DNA of 64,000 nt from an uncultured Bacteroidales bacterium (GCA_900316305.1 ONCM01000018.1:1-64000); one strand, 5' to 3'. Shown: positions 31,563 to 42,000, counted from the first letter of the stretch. The notes: generated by a model not told the origin, from the letters alone. Made by a program: numbers and translations.

Positions 31563-34500
31563 TTACAACTTGTAATATTCCTGATATTTACGTATAAAAC
31601 GCCAATACTCAGAAGTCTCGATACGTTCGCAGAGGGCTGCATAGTGCTGTTCGTAGTAATGGCGCATCTGCTTGGTCACCTTCCTATCGACTTCGCTATC
31701 ACTCTCAGCCTCAACACTTTCATAGGGACGAACACGCTCCTGGATTTCCATGCAGACCTCGCCTCTGCGAAACATGAGCTCCTTCTTCGGGAGGACGTGT
31801 CCCGTGCCATGCAGGAACACCGGCAGAATATCGGCTTCCAACTCGCGGGCCAGCGTGAAAGCGCCTCGGTGGAAGCGTAGGATGTCGCAGTTCGGTGAGC
31901 GTGTGCCCTCCGGGAAAATGCAAATCGAATACCCACGCTCGTAGAGGTCGCGCAGACGTGGAAGATTTTGTTCCATGCCGTCGCTCGCTGGGATGAACTC
32001 AGCCTTGCGGATCACCAAACCGTAAAAAACGTTATTCCAGACCCAATCGTTCGTCAAAAAGACAATTTTCGGAGTGAGCGCCAACATGCAGAGCAAATCC
32101 ATGTGGCTCTGATGGTTGGCGACTATTACTGCGGGCTTCTCAAAGGTCTCATCCACAGGGTTTTCTATCTTAAAACCAATAAACGGGAGATGGTTCACAA
32201 AAAAGACCGCCATTTTGTGCAACATCGTATGGAAACGCAATTTTTTCGTCTCCGTAGTCTTGCCAAACAGGAAATAAACAGCGGTAAATGGAATCAGGAA
32301 TAGGAACAGCAAAAGGAAGCAAAAACCAATGAACAACGAGTAAACCAGACGTTTGAGCGTCACCGGTGTCTCTCGAAATTCACCGTGCTTCTTGGTAAGC
32401 AGGTCGAAGATGACGGGCGGCAGGAAGGAGGCCATCATCACGACAGTAGCCATGCCAATGATGGTGACCAGCGCAAGCGAGCGGAGAGCGGGGTGCTTTG
32501 CCACCACCAGACAGCCGATGCCTGCGAACATGATGAGCGCGGAGATGACCACGCTATGCTTGTAGGAGGCCAGTCTGGGTTTTCCGGTTTTGTACTCGTA
32601 GAGCAGTCCCTCCGTGATGAAAATCGTGTAATCGTCGCCCTGACCGAAGATAAAGGTGGCCAAAATGATATTGACGATATTAAATTGTATGCCAGTAAGA
32701 TACATCAGTCCTAAAATCCAGATCCAGCTGATGGCCAGCGGCAGGAAGGCCAGGATGGCCAATTCTATGCGACGGAAGGAAATCAGGAGGAAGACGAACA
32801 CCACGATGCTGCAAACCAGTCCGATATAGTTGAACGAGCTGCGCAGCATCTCCACCAACTGCCGACCCACATCGCCGCCGGAGAAGACAAAAGCGGAGGC
32901 ATCCTTGCCGTCCACCAGCTGATGCACGGCGGTTTGGTCGTCCGTGTTCACGTAACTCACGATGCGGTAGCCACCGTCGTATGGGTAAATGTACTTCCCC
33001 GTGAAGGGTTCGATAATATCATCAAAATCCTCTATATCAGCCACCTCCCATTGTTTGGAAACCATTTCCAAGAAGGGTTGGAAGGCATCATCGGAGAAGC
33101 CGCAGACGGCGGCCTCGCGGGAGAGCTCGCGCAGGAGTTCCTTGCGTGAATCGTCCTGCCAGAAGGCGTTCCAACGGTCGGCGGCGGCCTTCTGTCGCTG
33201 TTGGGAGGGCAACATCTCCCCCACCCCGCTCACGGAGGTCACCGCCCCGCTGCCACGCAGTTTCGACAGCAGCGCATCATGACGGTCCACGACCTCCTGC
33301 AGGGTCTTCCCTTCCGCCACAGCGTACATCATGTCGGAGGCCTGCAACTGCGACAGCACTTGCAGATTTTCCCGTTGCGTGGGGGTCATGTAGTTGATAT
33401 GGGAAAGATCCCCGTCGAAGGTGGTCTTCTTCGAATAATAGCCTAATATAATGGTGATTACCAGTCCGACAAGCAGAATCCACGGACGGGCTTTGCTGCG
33501 CGAGAGATGCAGTCCCGTCCATTTTTCGAACAGCAGGTGTTCGGAAGGGGACGGACGGCGGCGCATGAGCTGCGGCAGGAAGATGAGCACGAACAGGATG
33601 GTGCCTACCAGCATGAGGGAGGCAAAGAGGCCGAGATCCTGCATGGCGCGTGCGTCGAGCCAAAGCAGGCAGAAAAACGCTGCCACGGTGGTGAGATTGC
33701 CGATGAAGAGCGGCAGAACCATCTCACGGAGGGCTTCCCTACGGTCACCGACTTCCTTGTATTCATCGAGAAAGTGCAGCGGATAGTTCGCCACAATGCC
33801 GATGAGGACCGAGCCGATGCCCAGCACGATAATCGAAATGCCACCGCGAAGCAGGAAGAGTCCGGCGAGGGAGAAGAGTGCGCCGAAGAGGATGGAGCCA
33901 CCCACCCAAAGGATGTCGGAGATGCGACGATAGTGCAGTAGTAATATCAACAGTATCAGCACGATAGCAATAACCACGGCGATGATGGAGTCGCGCTTGA
34001 TCTGAGAGGCGTTGGCGGCGGCGATCAAAGGGGCGCCCACGGCAGCAATGCGAATGCCGGGAAATTCCGCCTGCACCTCAGCGGCCGTCTGTTCCAACAG
34101 TTTGGCCACCTGTCCGTTATGGTAACTCTCGTTCGCCCCGAAGGGGGAATCCAAGGTCAAAAGGGATCGTTTTCCATCACTCGTAAACAAGTATCCGTCA
34201 ACCACTTGCAGGGCATCATTCAGTTTCAGGGAGTTAAGCCGTTGGAGTACGGGGGTAAAAAGCAGCAGCGGGTCGCTCGGGAGCGTGCGCAAAAAGAGTC
34301 CGGAGGTGGGGAACATCAGCATCCGTTTGTCGGCCTGCAACCGGTCATGGACTATTCCAGGTGTTCGCAGCAACGAATCGGCACGCTGATAATCAGCTTC
34401 TTCCAACAGATACGGCAGATGGGCATAAACGGCATCCATCAGTTCCAGCATCTGGGTTTCATCGACGGTGACGGCGAGATTCGTCACCATGTCGCTATTT

Positions 34501-34793
34501 TCGAGCTTCTCGCCGAAACGTTCCATGGCCTCCTGTGCCTTCTCGACCTCCAAAATCCCACCGGCGCTGTCGGAAAAGAGCACCGCAATCTGGTTCTGGC
34601 TCGCAAACTGTCCGTAAACCTCCTGATACTTACGACTCTCGTCGCCGCTAGGCAGGAACTTAGCGATGTCCTCCTCGTAGCGCACACGAGAGGCGAGGAA
34701 GGCGAACAGGATCGTCAGCACAAGTGCCAACGAGATTGTCAGCCAGCGTCTTTCAGCCAGAAAATCATATATCCGTAAAAATATTTTTGTCAT
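31563..34793 (-). CDS. MMPL/RND-type lipid exporter fused to a PlsC acyltransferase domain
   Basis: The 1076-residue fusion begins with an RND/MMPL exporter: TM1 at about residues 17-36, a large periplasmic loop (about 40-265), a first membrane block (about 268-415, including GIVANYPLHFLDEYKE), a second periplasmic loop (about 450-660) and a second block (about 670-830, including ILATFIFGQGDDYTIFITEG). From about 870 a 1-acyl-glycerol-3-phosphate acyltransferase (PlsC) domain follows with the catalytic H-X4-D in NHQSHMD (His894, Asp899) and the substrate motif FPEGTRS (about 960). The single chain could acylate and move a lipid. Similar fusions are known near Bacteroidetes aryl-polyene (flexirubin-like) clusters, but none of those synthases is in this window. 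Confidence 0.85.
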   Translation of the reverse strand: MTKIFLRIYDFLAERRWLTISLALVLTILFAFLASRVRYEEDIAKFLPSGDESRKYQEVYGQFASQNQIAVLFSDSAGGILEVEKAQEAMERFGEKLENSDMVTNLAVTVDETQMLELMDAVYAHLPYLLEEADYQRADSLLRTPGIVHDRLQADKRMLMFPTSGLFLRTLPSDPLLLFTPVLQRLNSLKLNDALQVVDGYLFTSDGKRSLLTLDSPFGANESYHNGQVAKLLEQTAAEVQAEFPGIRIAAVGAPLIAAANASQIKRDSIIAVVIAIVLILLILLLHYRRISDILWVGGSILFGALFSLAGLFLLRGGISIIVLGIGSVLIGIVANYPLHFLDEYKEVGDRREALREMVLPLFIGNLTTVAAFFCLLWLDARAMQDLGLFASLMLVGTILFVLIFLPQLMRRRPSPSEHLLFEKWTGLHLSRSKARPWILLVGLVITIILGYYSKKTTFDGDLSHINYMTPTQRENLQVLSQLQASDMMYAVAEGKTLQEVVDRHDALLSKLRGSGAVTSVSGVGEMLPSQQRQKAAADRWNAFWQDDSRKELLRELSREAAVCGFSDDAFQPFLEMVSKQWEVADIEDFDDIIEPFTGKYIYPYDGGYRIVSYVNTDDQTAVHQLVDGKDASAFVFSGGDVGRQLVEMLRSSFNYIGLVCSIVVFVFLLISFRRIELAILAFLPLAISWIWILGLMYLTGIQFNIVNIILATFIFGQGDDYTIFITEGLLYEYKTGKPRLASYKHSVVISALIMFAGIGCLVVAKHPALRSLALVTIIGMATVVMMASFLPPVIFDLLTKKHGEFRETPVTLKRLVYSLFIGFCFLLLFLFLIPFTAVYFLFGKTTETKKLRFHTMLHKMAVFFVNHLPFIGFKIENPVDETFEKPAVIVANHQSHMDLLCMLALTPKIVFLTNDWVWNNVFYGLVIRKAEFIPASDGMEQNLPRLRDLYERGYSICIFPEGTRSPNCDILRFHRGAFTLARELEADILPVFLHGTGHVLPKKELMFRRGEVCMEIQERVRPYESVEAESDSEVDRKVTKQMRHYYEQHYAALCERIETSEYWRFIRKYQEYYKL

Positions 34794-34852
34794 CTATTTG
34801 TCACAATCTACACATTTCGAAACGATTATGAACACCGTCCGAAAAAAGCCCG

Positions 34853-34860
34853 CAAAAATA
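34853..34860 (-). promoter_or_regulatory. -7 box TATTTTTG of the MMPL-PlsC gene
   Basis: CAAAAATA on the plus strand, 60 bases upstream of the ATG at 34793. Confidence 0.6.
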
Positions 34861-34912
34861 GAATTTTTTCATCTTTCCAAACAATTATTAGTGATAAGTT
34901 CAAAAAAAATAG

Positions 34913-34920
34913 TATCTTCG
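34913..34920 (+). promoter_or_regulatory. Variant -7 box TATCTTCG of trxB
   Basis: TATCTTCGCAGCC, one mismatch from TATCTTTG, 56 bases before the trxB start and divergent from the MMPL promoter. Confidence 0.5.
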
Positions 34921-34975
34921 CAGCCAACAATGCTTTGTTATTAAGTTGCGTTAATTATTTATTATTCAAAAAGAT

Positions 34976-35917
34976 ATGTTAAGAAGTGTAAAATGTCTTA
35001 TCATCGGTTCCGGTCCTGCAGGATACATGGCCGGCGTATATACGGCCCGTGCCGACCTGAAACCCTTGTTGATTGAAGGGATGCAGCAGGGCGGCCAGCT
35101 GACCATCACCAACGAAGTGGAGAATTTTCCGGGTTTCCCGGGCGGTGCCGGCGGTCCGGTCATCATGGACAAGCTGCGCGAGCAGGCCTTGAAATTAGGC
35201 GTGGAGATGCAGCCCAAGATGGTGACGAAGGTCGATTTCAGTGCACGGCCGTTCCACTGCCAACTGGATGACGGTGAGGAGATTATCGCGGACACGGTGA
35301 TCGTGGCCACGGGTGCGAGCGCACGTTGGCTGCACCTGCCCGGCGAGGAGGAGTTCCGCGGCTTCGGGGTCTCCACCTGCGCCACTTGCGACGGCAACTT
35401 CTTCCGCAACAAGACCACGGTGGTCATCGGAGGCGGCGACACCGCGTTGGAGGACGCCCTCTACCTCTCGAAGCTCTGCACGAAGGTCTATATCGTGCAC
35501 CGTCGCGACCAGTTCCGGGGCACCATGGCGTTACAGAAGCATGTGCTGGCCACTCCGAACATCGAGGTGGTGTGGAGTCACGTGCCCGTGGAGATTCTCG
35601 GCGAGCAGAAGGGTTTCATCAAGAAGGTCACGGGGTTGAAGGTGAAGCACGCGCAGACCGGCGAGGAGCGCACCTTGGAGGTCGATGGCGTGTTCGAGGC
35701 CATCGGCGTGGTGCCGACCACCGAGCTCTTCAAGGGGCAGCTGGAGATGAACGATCAGGGCTACCTTATCACGAAGCCCGACAGCACGCGCACGAACGTG
35801 GAGGGTGTCTTCGCGGCGGGCGACGTGCAGGACCCGGTCTTCCGCCAGGCCGTCATTGCCGCCGGCACCGGCAGCATGGCGGGCATCGAGGCATCGCGGT
35901 TCTTGATGGAGAATTAA
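34976..35917 (+). CDS. trxB: Thioredoxin reductase
   Basis: The 313-residue flavoenzyme transfers electrons from NADPH to thioredoxin. The FAD site is IIGSGPAGYMAGVYTARADL (residues about 8-27) and the redox-active pair is CATC (Cys135, Cys138) in STCATCDGNF. The NADPH fold is VVIGGGDTALEDALYL (about 150-165), and the second FAD motif VFAAGDVQDPVFRQAV lies near the C terminus (about 280-295). Length and order match bacterial TrxB. It is a single-gene unit; no trxA is adjacent. Confidence 0.97.
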   Translation: MLRSVKCLIIGSGPAGYMAGVYTARADLKPLLIEGMQQGGQLTITNEVENFPGFPGGAGGPVIMDKLREQALKLGVEMQPKMVTKVDFSARPFHCQLDDGEEIIADTVIVATGASARWLHLPGEEEFRGFGVSTCATCDGNFFRNKTTVVIGGGDTALEDALYLSKLCTKVYIVHRRDQFRGTMALQKHVLATPNIEVVWSHVPVEILGEQKGFIKKVTGLKVKHAQTGEERTLEVDGVFEAIGVVPTTELFKGQLEMNDQGYLITKPDSTRTNVEGVFAAGDVQDPVFRQAVIAAGTGSMAGIEASRFLMEN

Positions 35918-35934
35918 AGTTTTAAACCAAAATA

Positions 35935-35942
35935 TAGATTTG
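35935..35942 (+). promoter_or_regulatory. -7 box TAGATTTG of the first giant adhesin gene
   Basis: TAGATTTG fits TAnnTTTG and lies 36 bases before the ATG at 35979, shortly after the trxB stop. Confidence 0.5.
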
Positions 35943-35978
35943 AACAAATTCATTTAAGTTTCACTAAATAGTTTTATT

Positions 35979-38900
35979 ATGAAAAAGTTTCTATTATTTT
36001 TCAGCTTTATTGCGCTGCTGTGCCTGACACCAGCGCTGAAGGCCCAGACAACCGTCACCATCGGCTCTGGAACAGCCACCAGCAACTATCTGCCGACTTA
36101 TAACTACTACAACTACAGCATTTCTCAACAGCTGTACACTGCGGCTGAAGTTGGCGATGCCGGAACTATCACCAGCATTGCCTTTTATAATGACGGAGCA
36201 GAAAAGACCCGCGATTTGTCCATCTACATGGTCAGCACCAACAAGGAGACATTCTCCAGCGGCACAGACTGGATTGCCGTTACCGCTGAAGATCTCGTTT
36301 TCTCCGGAGAGGTAACCTTGGTGGCAGGTGAGTGGACCTCCATTGAACTGGAAAGTCCATTCTCTTACGATGGCACCAGCAACTTGGCAATCATTACGGA
36401 TGACAACACGGGAGGCTATTCTTCCTCACCGCACATGGCATGTCGCGTTTTTGATGCCACCAGCCAAGCCATCTATGTTTACAACGACTACACTAACTAC
36501 AACCCTACCGCCCCTATTTCTACTTCTGGTACTGTTGCGAGTGTCAAAAATCAAATCCAACTTGAGATTATCCCTCAAGGGGCCAATGTCTGCTTTAAGC
36601 CTAACAACCTGATCGCAACCTTAACACCCGGCAACGGTACCATCGCCACGCTCAATTGGACACCCGCCGAATCCACCACTTCCTGGGTTCTGCAATACGG
36701 CACGGACAACACCTTCGCCACCGGATCCTACACTGAAGTATCCGTCAACGGCACGCCTTCCATCGACTTGACTGGTCTTATTCCGGAAACCACCTACTAC
36801 GCCCGTGTGAAAACCGTCTGCAGCAGTGACAATGAAAGCCAGTGGTCAACCGTCTGCAACTTCACTCCCACCAATGCCTATCGCATCGGCTCTGGCACTG
36901 CCACAAGCAATTATCTTCCCAGCTATAACTACTATAACTTCGGTTTCTCACAGCAAATCTACACTGCAGAAGAGATTGGAACCTCTGGCATCATCAGCAG
37001 CATCGCATTCTATAATGCGGGGGCTTTAAAATCCCGTAACTACGACATCTATTTGGTCAACACGCCCAAAACAGCTTTCGACAGCACTAAAGACTGGATT
37101 GCGGTTACCGCTGATGACCTTGTCTTCACCGGAGAGGTGACAATGACACCTGGTGAATGGACCACCATTTCTTTTTCCAATGATTTCTATTATGATGCTT
37201 CCTACAACTTGGCCGTCATTGTGGACGACAACACCAGTGCCTATAGTTTCTCTCCGCACATGGCATGCCTTGTTTTCCCTAGCACAAGCAGTTCCCTCTA
37301 CGCTAACAACGACGGCACCGACTATATGCCATACAACCCAGGTTCCTACAGTGGCACCATCGGGAATATAAAGAATCAGATTATGCTGGGCATCACCCCG
37401 TCTGGCGGTTCTGTCTGCTTCAAGCCCACCGGCGTGGCAGTTAGCAACATCACGGGGCACACGGCGGATCTGAGCTGGAACGCCGGCGATGCCACCGCAT
37501 GGCAGATCTGTTTGAACAACGATGAGACCAACCTCATCGATGTCACAGAGATTCCTTACACGTTCACAGGCTTGATTCCTGAAACCACTTATACCGTCAA
37601 GATGCGCACCAACTGCGACGACGGTTTCAGCTCTTGGACCTCTGTGGTGACGTTCACCACCGATGTGGCTTGTCCCGCTCCTACCGCTTTGAACGCCGAG
37701 ATCATCGGCACCACCGCCAACCTCACTTGGAACGGCAGCGCCGACAGCTATGTAGTGAAGTACAGAACGGCTGCATACGCACTGACCTCTTTCTTTGAAG
37801 ATTTTGAAAACGGTCTTAGCAACTGGACCATTTACACTGAAGGTGAATCGCCCCAAGCCAATGGCTGGCGTACGTTTAATCCCATTATTTCTTTTGATGA
37901 GCCCGTTTACCCCGTCAGCGGCAATTATGTAGCTAGCGCATGGAGCTGGTCATCCGTAGCATACGACGCAGATAACTGGCTTGTTTCCCCTCAAATACAA
38001 CTTGACGGCAATCTGAAGTTCTGGGTCATGACTAATGGAGGGTATCCAGACCACTATTCTGTGCTTCTCTCTACCACTGGTAACGCCATTGCTGACTTCA
38101 CTACAACCCTGCAAGCGTACGGTGCGGCACCAGGTACTTGGACACAAGTCAACATTGATTTAAGCGCATACGCTGGTCAGGTCGGCTATATTGCCCTCCA
38201 TCACGTAGATGAAGATGCCAACTATCTCTTTATCGATGATTTCGGTCTTTACGGTGATGAAGTTCCTGCCGGCGAATGGGTTTCTCAACTGGTTGAAGGC
38301 AACAGCTTGACCATCAGCGGACTCAACCCGGAGACCGCCTACGAGTGGACCATTCAAGGCAATTGCACGGGCGAAGAGGCTCCTTCAACATGGAGCAGCA
38401 GCACCTTCACCACGGATGTGGCTTGTCCTGCTCCGGTTTCCCTCGCTGCTGAAAACATCACCGGCAGAACCGCCGACCTCAGCTGGAACGGCATTTCCGA
38501 CAGCTACACGATTCAATACAGAGTTGCAGGCGAAGATCCTGCCGCCGAATGGATGACGGCCACCGCCACCAGCAACACGCTGACCCTTACCGCTCTGCTT
38601 CCGGAAACCGACTACGAATGGCAGGTGCAGGGCACTTGCGACGAAGAGACTTCTGCATGGAGCAACATGAGCACTTTCACCACGGATGAGCTGAACTGCC
38701 TCGCACCCACGAACCTCAGCTACGAAGAGGGTTCCATCACCGCCCACGGTGTCACCTTGAACTGGACCGACCTCAACTTCGAAGCCGCAGCATGGCAGAT
38801 CTGCATCAACAATGACGAAGAGAACCTCCTCAACGCCACTGTGAACAACTACATCCTCACCGATCTAACTCCCAACACGCCCTATACGGTTAAGGTGCGC

Positions 38901-41900
38901 ACGATCTGTGACACGATCCTCAGCAGTGACTGGAGCTCGATTCTCACCTTCACCACACTGGAGGAAATCATCCCCTCTTACGTGACTATCACCGGCGACA
39001 CCCTCGTTTGCCCTGAGGCTACCACCACGCTAACCGCCGCCACCGATGTGGAGGCCACTTTCGAATGGGACTTCGGTGCTGACGAAGCTCAGGTTGTCGT
39101 TCCGGCCGGCACGTACACCGTGACGGTTACCTCCACCACCGGTAACCAGCTTTCCGCCTCCATCACCGTGACCACGCTTCCTACGTACAATGTCACGGAC
39201 GAAATCACGATTTGCGAGAGCGAACTGCCTTACGACTACCATGGCACGAATATCAACGCAGCTGGCGAGTATCCCAACATCGTCCTGCAAACCGTCAACG
39301 GTTGCGACTCTATCGTGAATCTGACCTTGGTCGTCAACCCGGTTTACACTGTTCCTGATGAGATGACCATTTGCAGCAGCCAACTGCCTTACGAATGGAA
39401 CGGCATCACCTTCACGGAAGCCGGTAATGACACCGCCACGCTGCAGACCGTCAACGGTTGCGACTCCATCGTCACCATGACCCTCATCGTGAAGGAGAGC
39501 TACACGGCCACCGATTCAAAAACCATCTGTGCTAGCCTGCTGCCTTACGAATGGAACGGCGTCACCTTCAACGAGGCCGGCACCCAGGATGTCACGCTGG
39601 AAGCTGAAAACGGCTGTGACTCCGTGGTTACTATGACCCTGGTTGTGAACCCCACCTACGCTATCAGCGAGGAGAGAACCGTTTGTACGAGCGCTCTGCC
39701 TTACACTTGGAACGGTGTTGCCTTCAACGAGGCCGGCACCCAGACCGTCACGTTGCAGACCGCCAACGGCTGCGACTCTGTCGTCACCATGATCGTAGCA
39801 GTTAGTACGGCCTACGAGGTCACGGACACCAAAATCATTTGCGAAAGCGCACTGCCTTACACCTGGAACGAGGTCGTCTTCAACGAGGCCGGTACGCAAG
39901 CCGTGACGATGCAATCCTCTAACGGTTGCGACTCCATCATTACGATGAACCTCATTGTCAACCCGATTTACAATGTCACTGACGAGGCTACCATCTGCGC
40001 CAGCGCTCTGCCTTACGAGTGGAACGGTGTCACCTTTACTGAGGCTGGTACGCAAGTCGCCACGCTGCAGACTGTCAACGGTTGCGACTCTGTTGTGACG
40101 ATGACTTTGACGGTCAACCCGATTTACAACGTCACCGACGAGGCTACCATCTGCGCCAGCGCTCTGCCTTACGAGTGGAACGGTGTCACCTTCACCGAGG
40201 CCGGCACTCTGACCGCCACACTGCAAACGGTTGATGGCTGCGACTCCGTTGTGGTCATGACCCTGACGGTCAACCCGATCTATAACGTCACCGACGAAGC
40301 TACCATCTGCGCCAGCGCTCTGCCTTACGAATGGAACGGTGTCACCTTCACCGAGGCCGGCACCCAAGTTGCTACGCTGCAGACTGTCAACGGTTGCGAC
40401 TCTGTCGTGACGATGACTTTGACGGTCAACCCGATCTTCAACGTCACCGACGAGGCTACTATCTGCGCCAGCGCTCTGCCTTACGAGTGGAACGGTGTTA
40501 CTTTCACGGAGGCTGGCACGCAAGTTGCCACGCTGCAGACCGTCAACGGTTGCGACTCTGTTGTCACCATGACCTTGACTGTCAATCCTACTTACAATGT
40601 CACCGACGCAGCCACCATCTGCGCTAACCTGCTGCCTTACACTTGGAACGGTATCACCTTCACGGAGGCTGGCACGCAAGTCGCCACGCTGCAGACTGTC
40701 AACGGTTGCGACTCTGTTGTGACGATGACTTTGACGGTCAACGCACTGCCGACCGTCACCATCACGGGTGAGACGGCCATCTGCCAAGGTGAGAGCACCA
40801 CGCTGACCGCTGCGGGCGCCACCACGTATGCTTGGAGCACTGAAGCAACGACTGCCGCCATCAACGTCAACCAAGCCGGCACCTACACCGTGATCGGTAC
40901 GGACGCCAACGGTTGTCAGAACACCGCCAATGTGACGGTTGTCATGAATATGCCGACCTCTAGCACGGACGTTCAGGTCGCTTGCGACAACTACACCTGG
41001 ATTGATGGTGTCACCTACACGACTAGCACGAACACGCCGACCTTCACGCTCACCAATGCGGCAGGTTGCGACTCCGTGGTCACCTTGAACCTGACCATCA
41101 ACTACAGTTCTAACAGCCAAGATCTGAGAACCATTTGCGCCAGCGAACTGCCTTACACTTGGAACGGTGTCGTCTTCACCGAGGCTGGCACGCAGATTGC
41201 CACGCTCACTAACGTAGCCGGCTGCGACTCCGTCGTCACGATGACGTTGGTGGTCAACCCGACCTACAATGAAACTGCTGCTGCCACGATCTGTTCCAGC
41301 GAGCTGCCTTACGAGTGGAACGGCCTCACCTTCACGGAAGCCGGCACCCAGACCCTCACGCTGCAAACCGTGAACGGCTGCGACTCCATCATCGTTATGA
41401 CCTTGACCGTGAATATGGTCGATGCCACCGAGTTCACCGAAGCCGCTTGCGAACAATACGAATGGAATGGTGTGAACTATACGGAATCTGGTGACTACAC
41501 TCAGACCTTCACCAATGCTGCCGGTTGTGACAGCACGGTGACGTTGCACCTGACCATCAACCACAACGAAACTTCCGAGTTCACCATCGAGACCAACGAA
41601 GGTTGCTACACCTGGAACGGCACCGAATACTGCCAGTCCGGTGATTACACGCAGACCTTCGAAACGGTTGCCGGTTGCGACAGCATTGTCACGCTGCACC
41701 TGAGCGTCGGTGTTGGTATCGAGAACCACGAAGTGTTGATTGTCAAGATTGCCCCGAACCCGGCCTCCAACACCTGCCGTATCATCGGTCTGGACACGGA
41801 TCCTGTTTCTGTGGATCTGTACGACATGAACGGCAAGCTGGTGCGTCGCGTCAACGACACCGAGTTTGACGTGAGCACGCTGCCCACGGGCATCTACATG

Positions 41901-41954
41901 GTGAGAGTCTATACTGGCGAACAGATTGTCAATCTGAAGCTGGTGAAAGAATAA
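35979..41954 (+). CDS. Giant T9SS-secreted adhesin-like protein with tandem 52-residue repeats
   Basis: The 1991-residue protein has a signal peptide (MKKFLLFFSFIALLCLTPALKAQ). Residues about 24-200 and 301-480 are two copies of a module (IGSGTATSNYLPxYNYYN, QQLYTAAEVGDAGTITSIAFYN). Fibronectin III-like units starting C-x-x-PT follow at about 205, 481, 565, 817 and 907. A cleaved-adhesin-type domain spans about 604-764 (FFEDFENGLSNW, GYIALHHVDEDANYLFIDDFGLYG). An Ig-like unit at about 998-1066 precedes ten tandem 52-residue repeats (about 1069-1588; TICASALPYEWNGVTFTEAG, GCDSVVTMTL), then a second Ig-like unit and more repeats. Residues about 1921-1991 are a type A sorting tail (APNPASN, VDLYDMNGKLV, LPTGIYMVRV). 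It should be exported through T9SS and displayed or released. No catalytic domain is seen. Confidence 0.85.
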   Translation: MKKFLLFFSFIALLCLTPALKAQTTVTIGSGTATSNYLPTYNYYNYSISQQLYTAAEVGDAGTITSIAFYNDGAEKTRDLSIYMVSTNKETFSSGTDWIAVTAEDLVFSGEVTLVAGEWTSIELESPFSYDGTSNLAIITDDNTGGYSSSPHMACRVFDATSQAIYVYNDYTNYNPTAPISTSGTVASVKNQIQLEIIPQGANVCFKPNNLIATLTPGNGTIATLNWTPAESTTSWVLQYGTDNTFATGSYTEVSVNGTPSIDLTGLIPETTYYARVKTVCSSDNESQWSTVCNFTPTNAYRIGSGTATSNYLPSYNYYNFGFSQQIYTAEEIGTSGIISSIAFYNAGALKSRNYDIYLVNTPKTAFDSTKDWIAVTADDLVFTGEVTMTPGEWTTISFSNDFYYDASYNLAVIVDDNTSAYSFSPHMACLVFPSTSSSLYANNDGTDYMPYNPGSYSGTIGNIKNQIMLGITPSGGSVCFKPTGVAVSNITGHTADLSWNAGDATAWQICLNNDETNLIDVTEIPYTFTGLIPETTYTVKMRTNCDDGFSSWTSVVTFTTDVACPAPTALNAEIIGTTANLTWNGSADSYVVKYRTAAYALTSFFEDFENGLSNWTIYTEGESPQANGWRTFNPIISFDEPVYPVSGNYVASAWSWSSVAYDADNWLVSPQIQLDGNLKFWVMTNGGYPDHYSVLLSTTGNAIADFTTTLQAYGAAPGTWTQVNIDLSAYAGQVGYIALHHVDEDANYLFIDDFGLYGDEVPAGEWVSQLVEGNSLTISGLNPETAYEWTIQGNCTGEEAPSTWSSSTFTTDVACPAPVSLAAENITGRTADLSWNGISDSYTIQYRVAGEDPAAEWMTATATSNTLTLTALLPETDYEWQVQGTCDEETSAWSNMSTFTTDELNCLAPTNLSYEEGSITAHGVTLNWTDLNFEAAAWQICINNDEENLLNATVNNYILTDLTPNTPYTVKVRTICDTILSSDWSSILTFTTLEEIIPSYVTITGDTLVCPEATTTLTAATDVEATFEWDFGADEAQVVVPAGTYTVTVTSTTGNQLSASITVTTLPTYNVTDEITICESELPYDYHGTNINAAGEYPNIVLQTVNGCDSIVNLTLVVNPVYTVPDEMTICSSQLPYEWNGITFTEAGNDTATLQTVNGCDSIVTMTLIVKESYTATDSKTICASLLPYEWNGVTFNEAGTQDVTLEAENGCDSVVTMTLVVNPTYAISEERTVCTSALPYTWNGVAFNEAGTQTVTLQTANGCDSVVTMIVAVSTAYEVTDTKIICESALPYTWNEVVFNEAGTQAVTMQSSNGCDSIITMNLIVNPIYNVTDEATICASALPYEWNGVTFTEAGTQVATLQTVNGCDSVVTMTLTVNPIYNVTDEATICASALPYEWNGVTFTEAGTLTATLQTVDGCDSVVVMTLTVNPIYNVTDEATICASALPYEWNGVTFTEAGTQVATLQTVNGCDSVVTMTLTVNPIFNVTDEATICASALPYEWNGVTFTEAGTQVATLQTVNGCDSVVTMTLTVNPTYNVTDAATICANLLPYTWNGITFTEAGTQVATLQTVNGCDSVVTMTLTVNALPTVTITGETAICQGESTTLTAAGATTYAWSTEATTAAINVNQAGTYTVIGTDANGCQNTANVTVVMNMPTSSTDVQVACDNYTWIDGVTYTTSTNTPTFTLTNAAGCDSVVTLNLTINYSSNSQDLRTICASELPYTWNGVVFTEAGTQIATLTNVAGCDSVVTMTLVVNPTYNETAAATICSSELPYEWNGLTFTEAGTQTLTLQTVNGCDSIIVMTLTVNMVDATEFTEAACEQYEWNGVNYTESGDYTQTFTNAAGCDSTVTLHLTINHNETSEFTIETNEGCYTWNGTEYCQSGDYTQTFETVAGCDSIVTLHLSVGVGIENHEVLIVKIAPNPASNTCRIIGLDTDPVSVDLYDMNGKLVRRVNDTEFDVSTLPTGIYMVRVYTGEQIVNLKLVKE
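39184..40740 (+). repeat. Ten tandem 156-bp coding repeats
   Basis: Each unit encodes 52 residues with the frame ATICASALPYEWNGVTF, EAGTQ, ATLQTVNGCDSVVTMTL, TVNP. Units from about 39960 to 40590 are almost identical at DNA level, while the first five and last ones are diverged, a pattern of recent local amplification or conversion. Confidence 0.92.
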
Positions 41955-41965
41955 CTTTCAGGAAA

Positions 41966-41997
41966 TTGTAGAGACGTTTCAGGAAACGTCTCTACAA
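41966..41997. repeat. GTAGAGACG palindrome, copy 2
   Basis: TTGTAGAGACGTTTC (41966-41980) pairs perfectly with GAAACGTCTCTACAA (41983-41997) around a two-base centre, 12 bases after the adhesin stop. Confidence 0.9.
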
Positions 41998-42000
41998 TAC

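Noticed and set aside
39516..41729. Very long open frame (737 codons) antisense to the 52-residue repeats
   Set aside because: It mirrors the repeat block of the adhesin gene and has repetitive, charged, non-natural composition; stop codons are absent only because the sense repeat is uniform.
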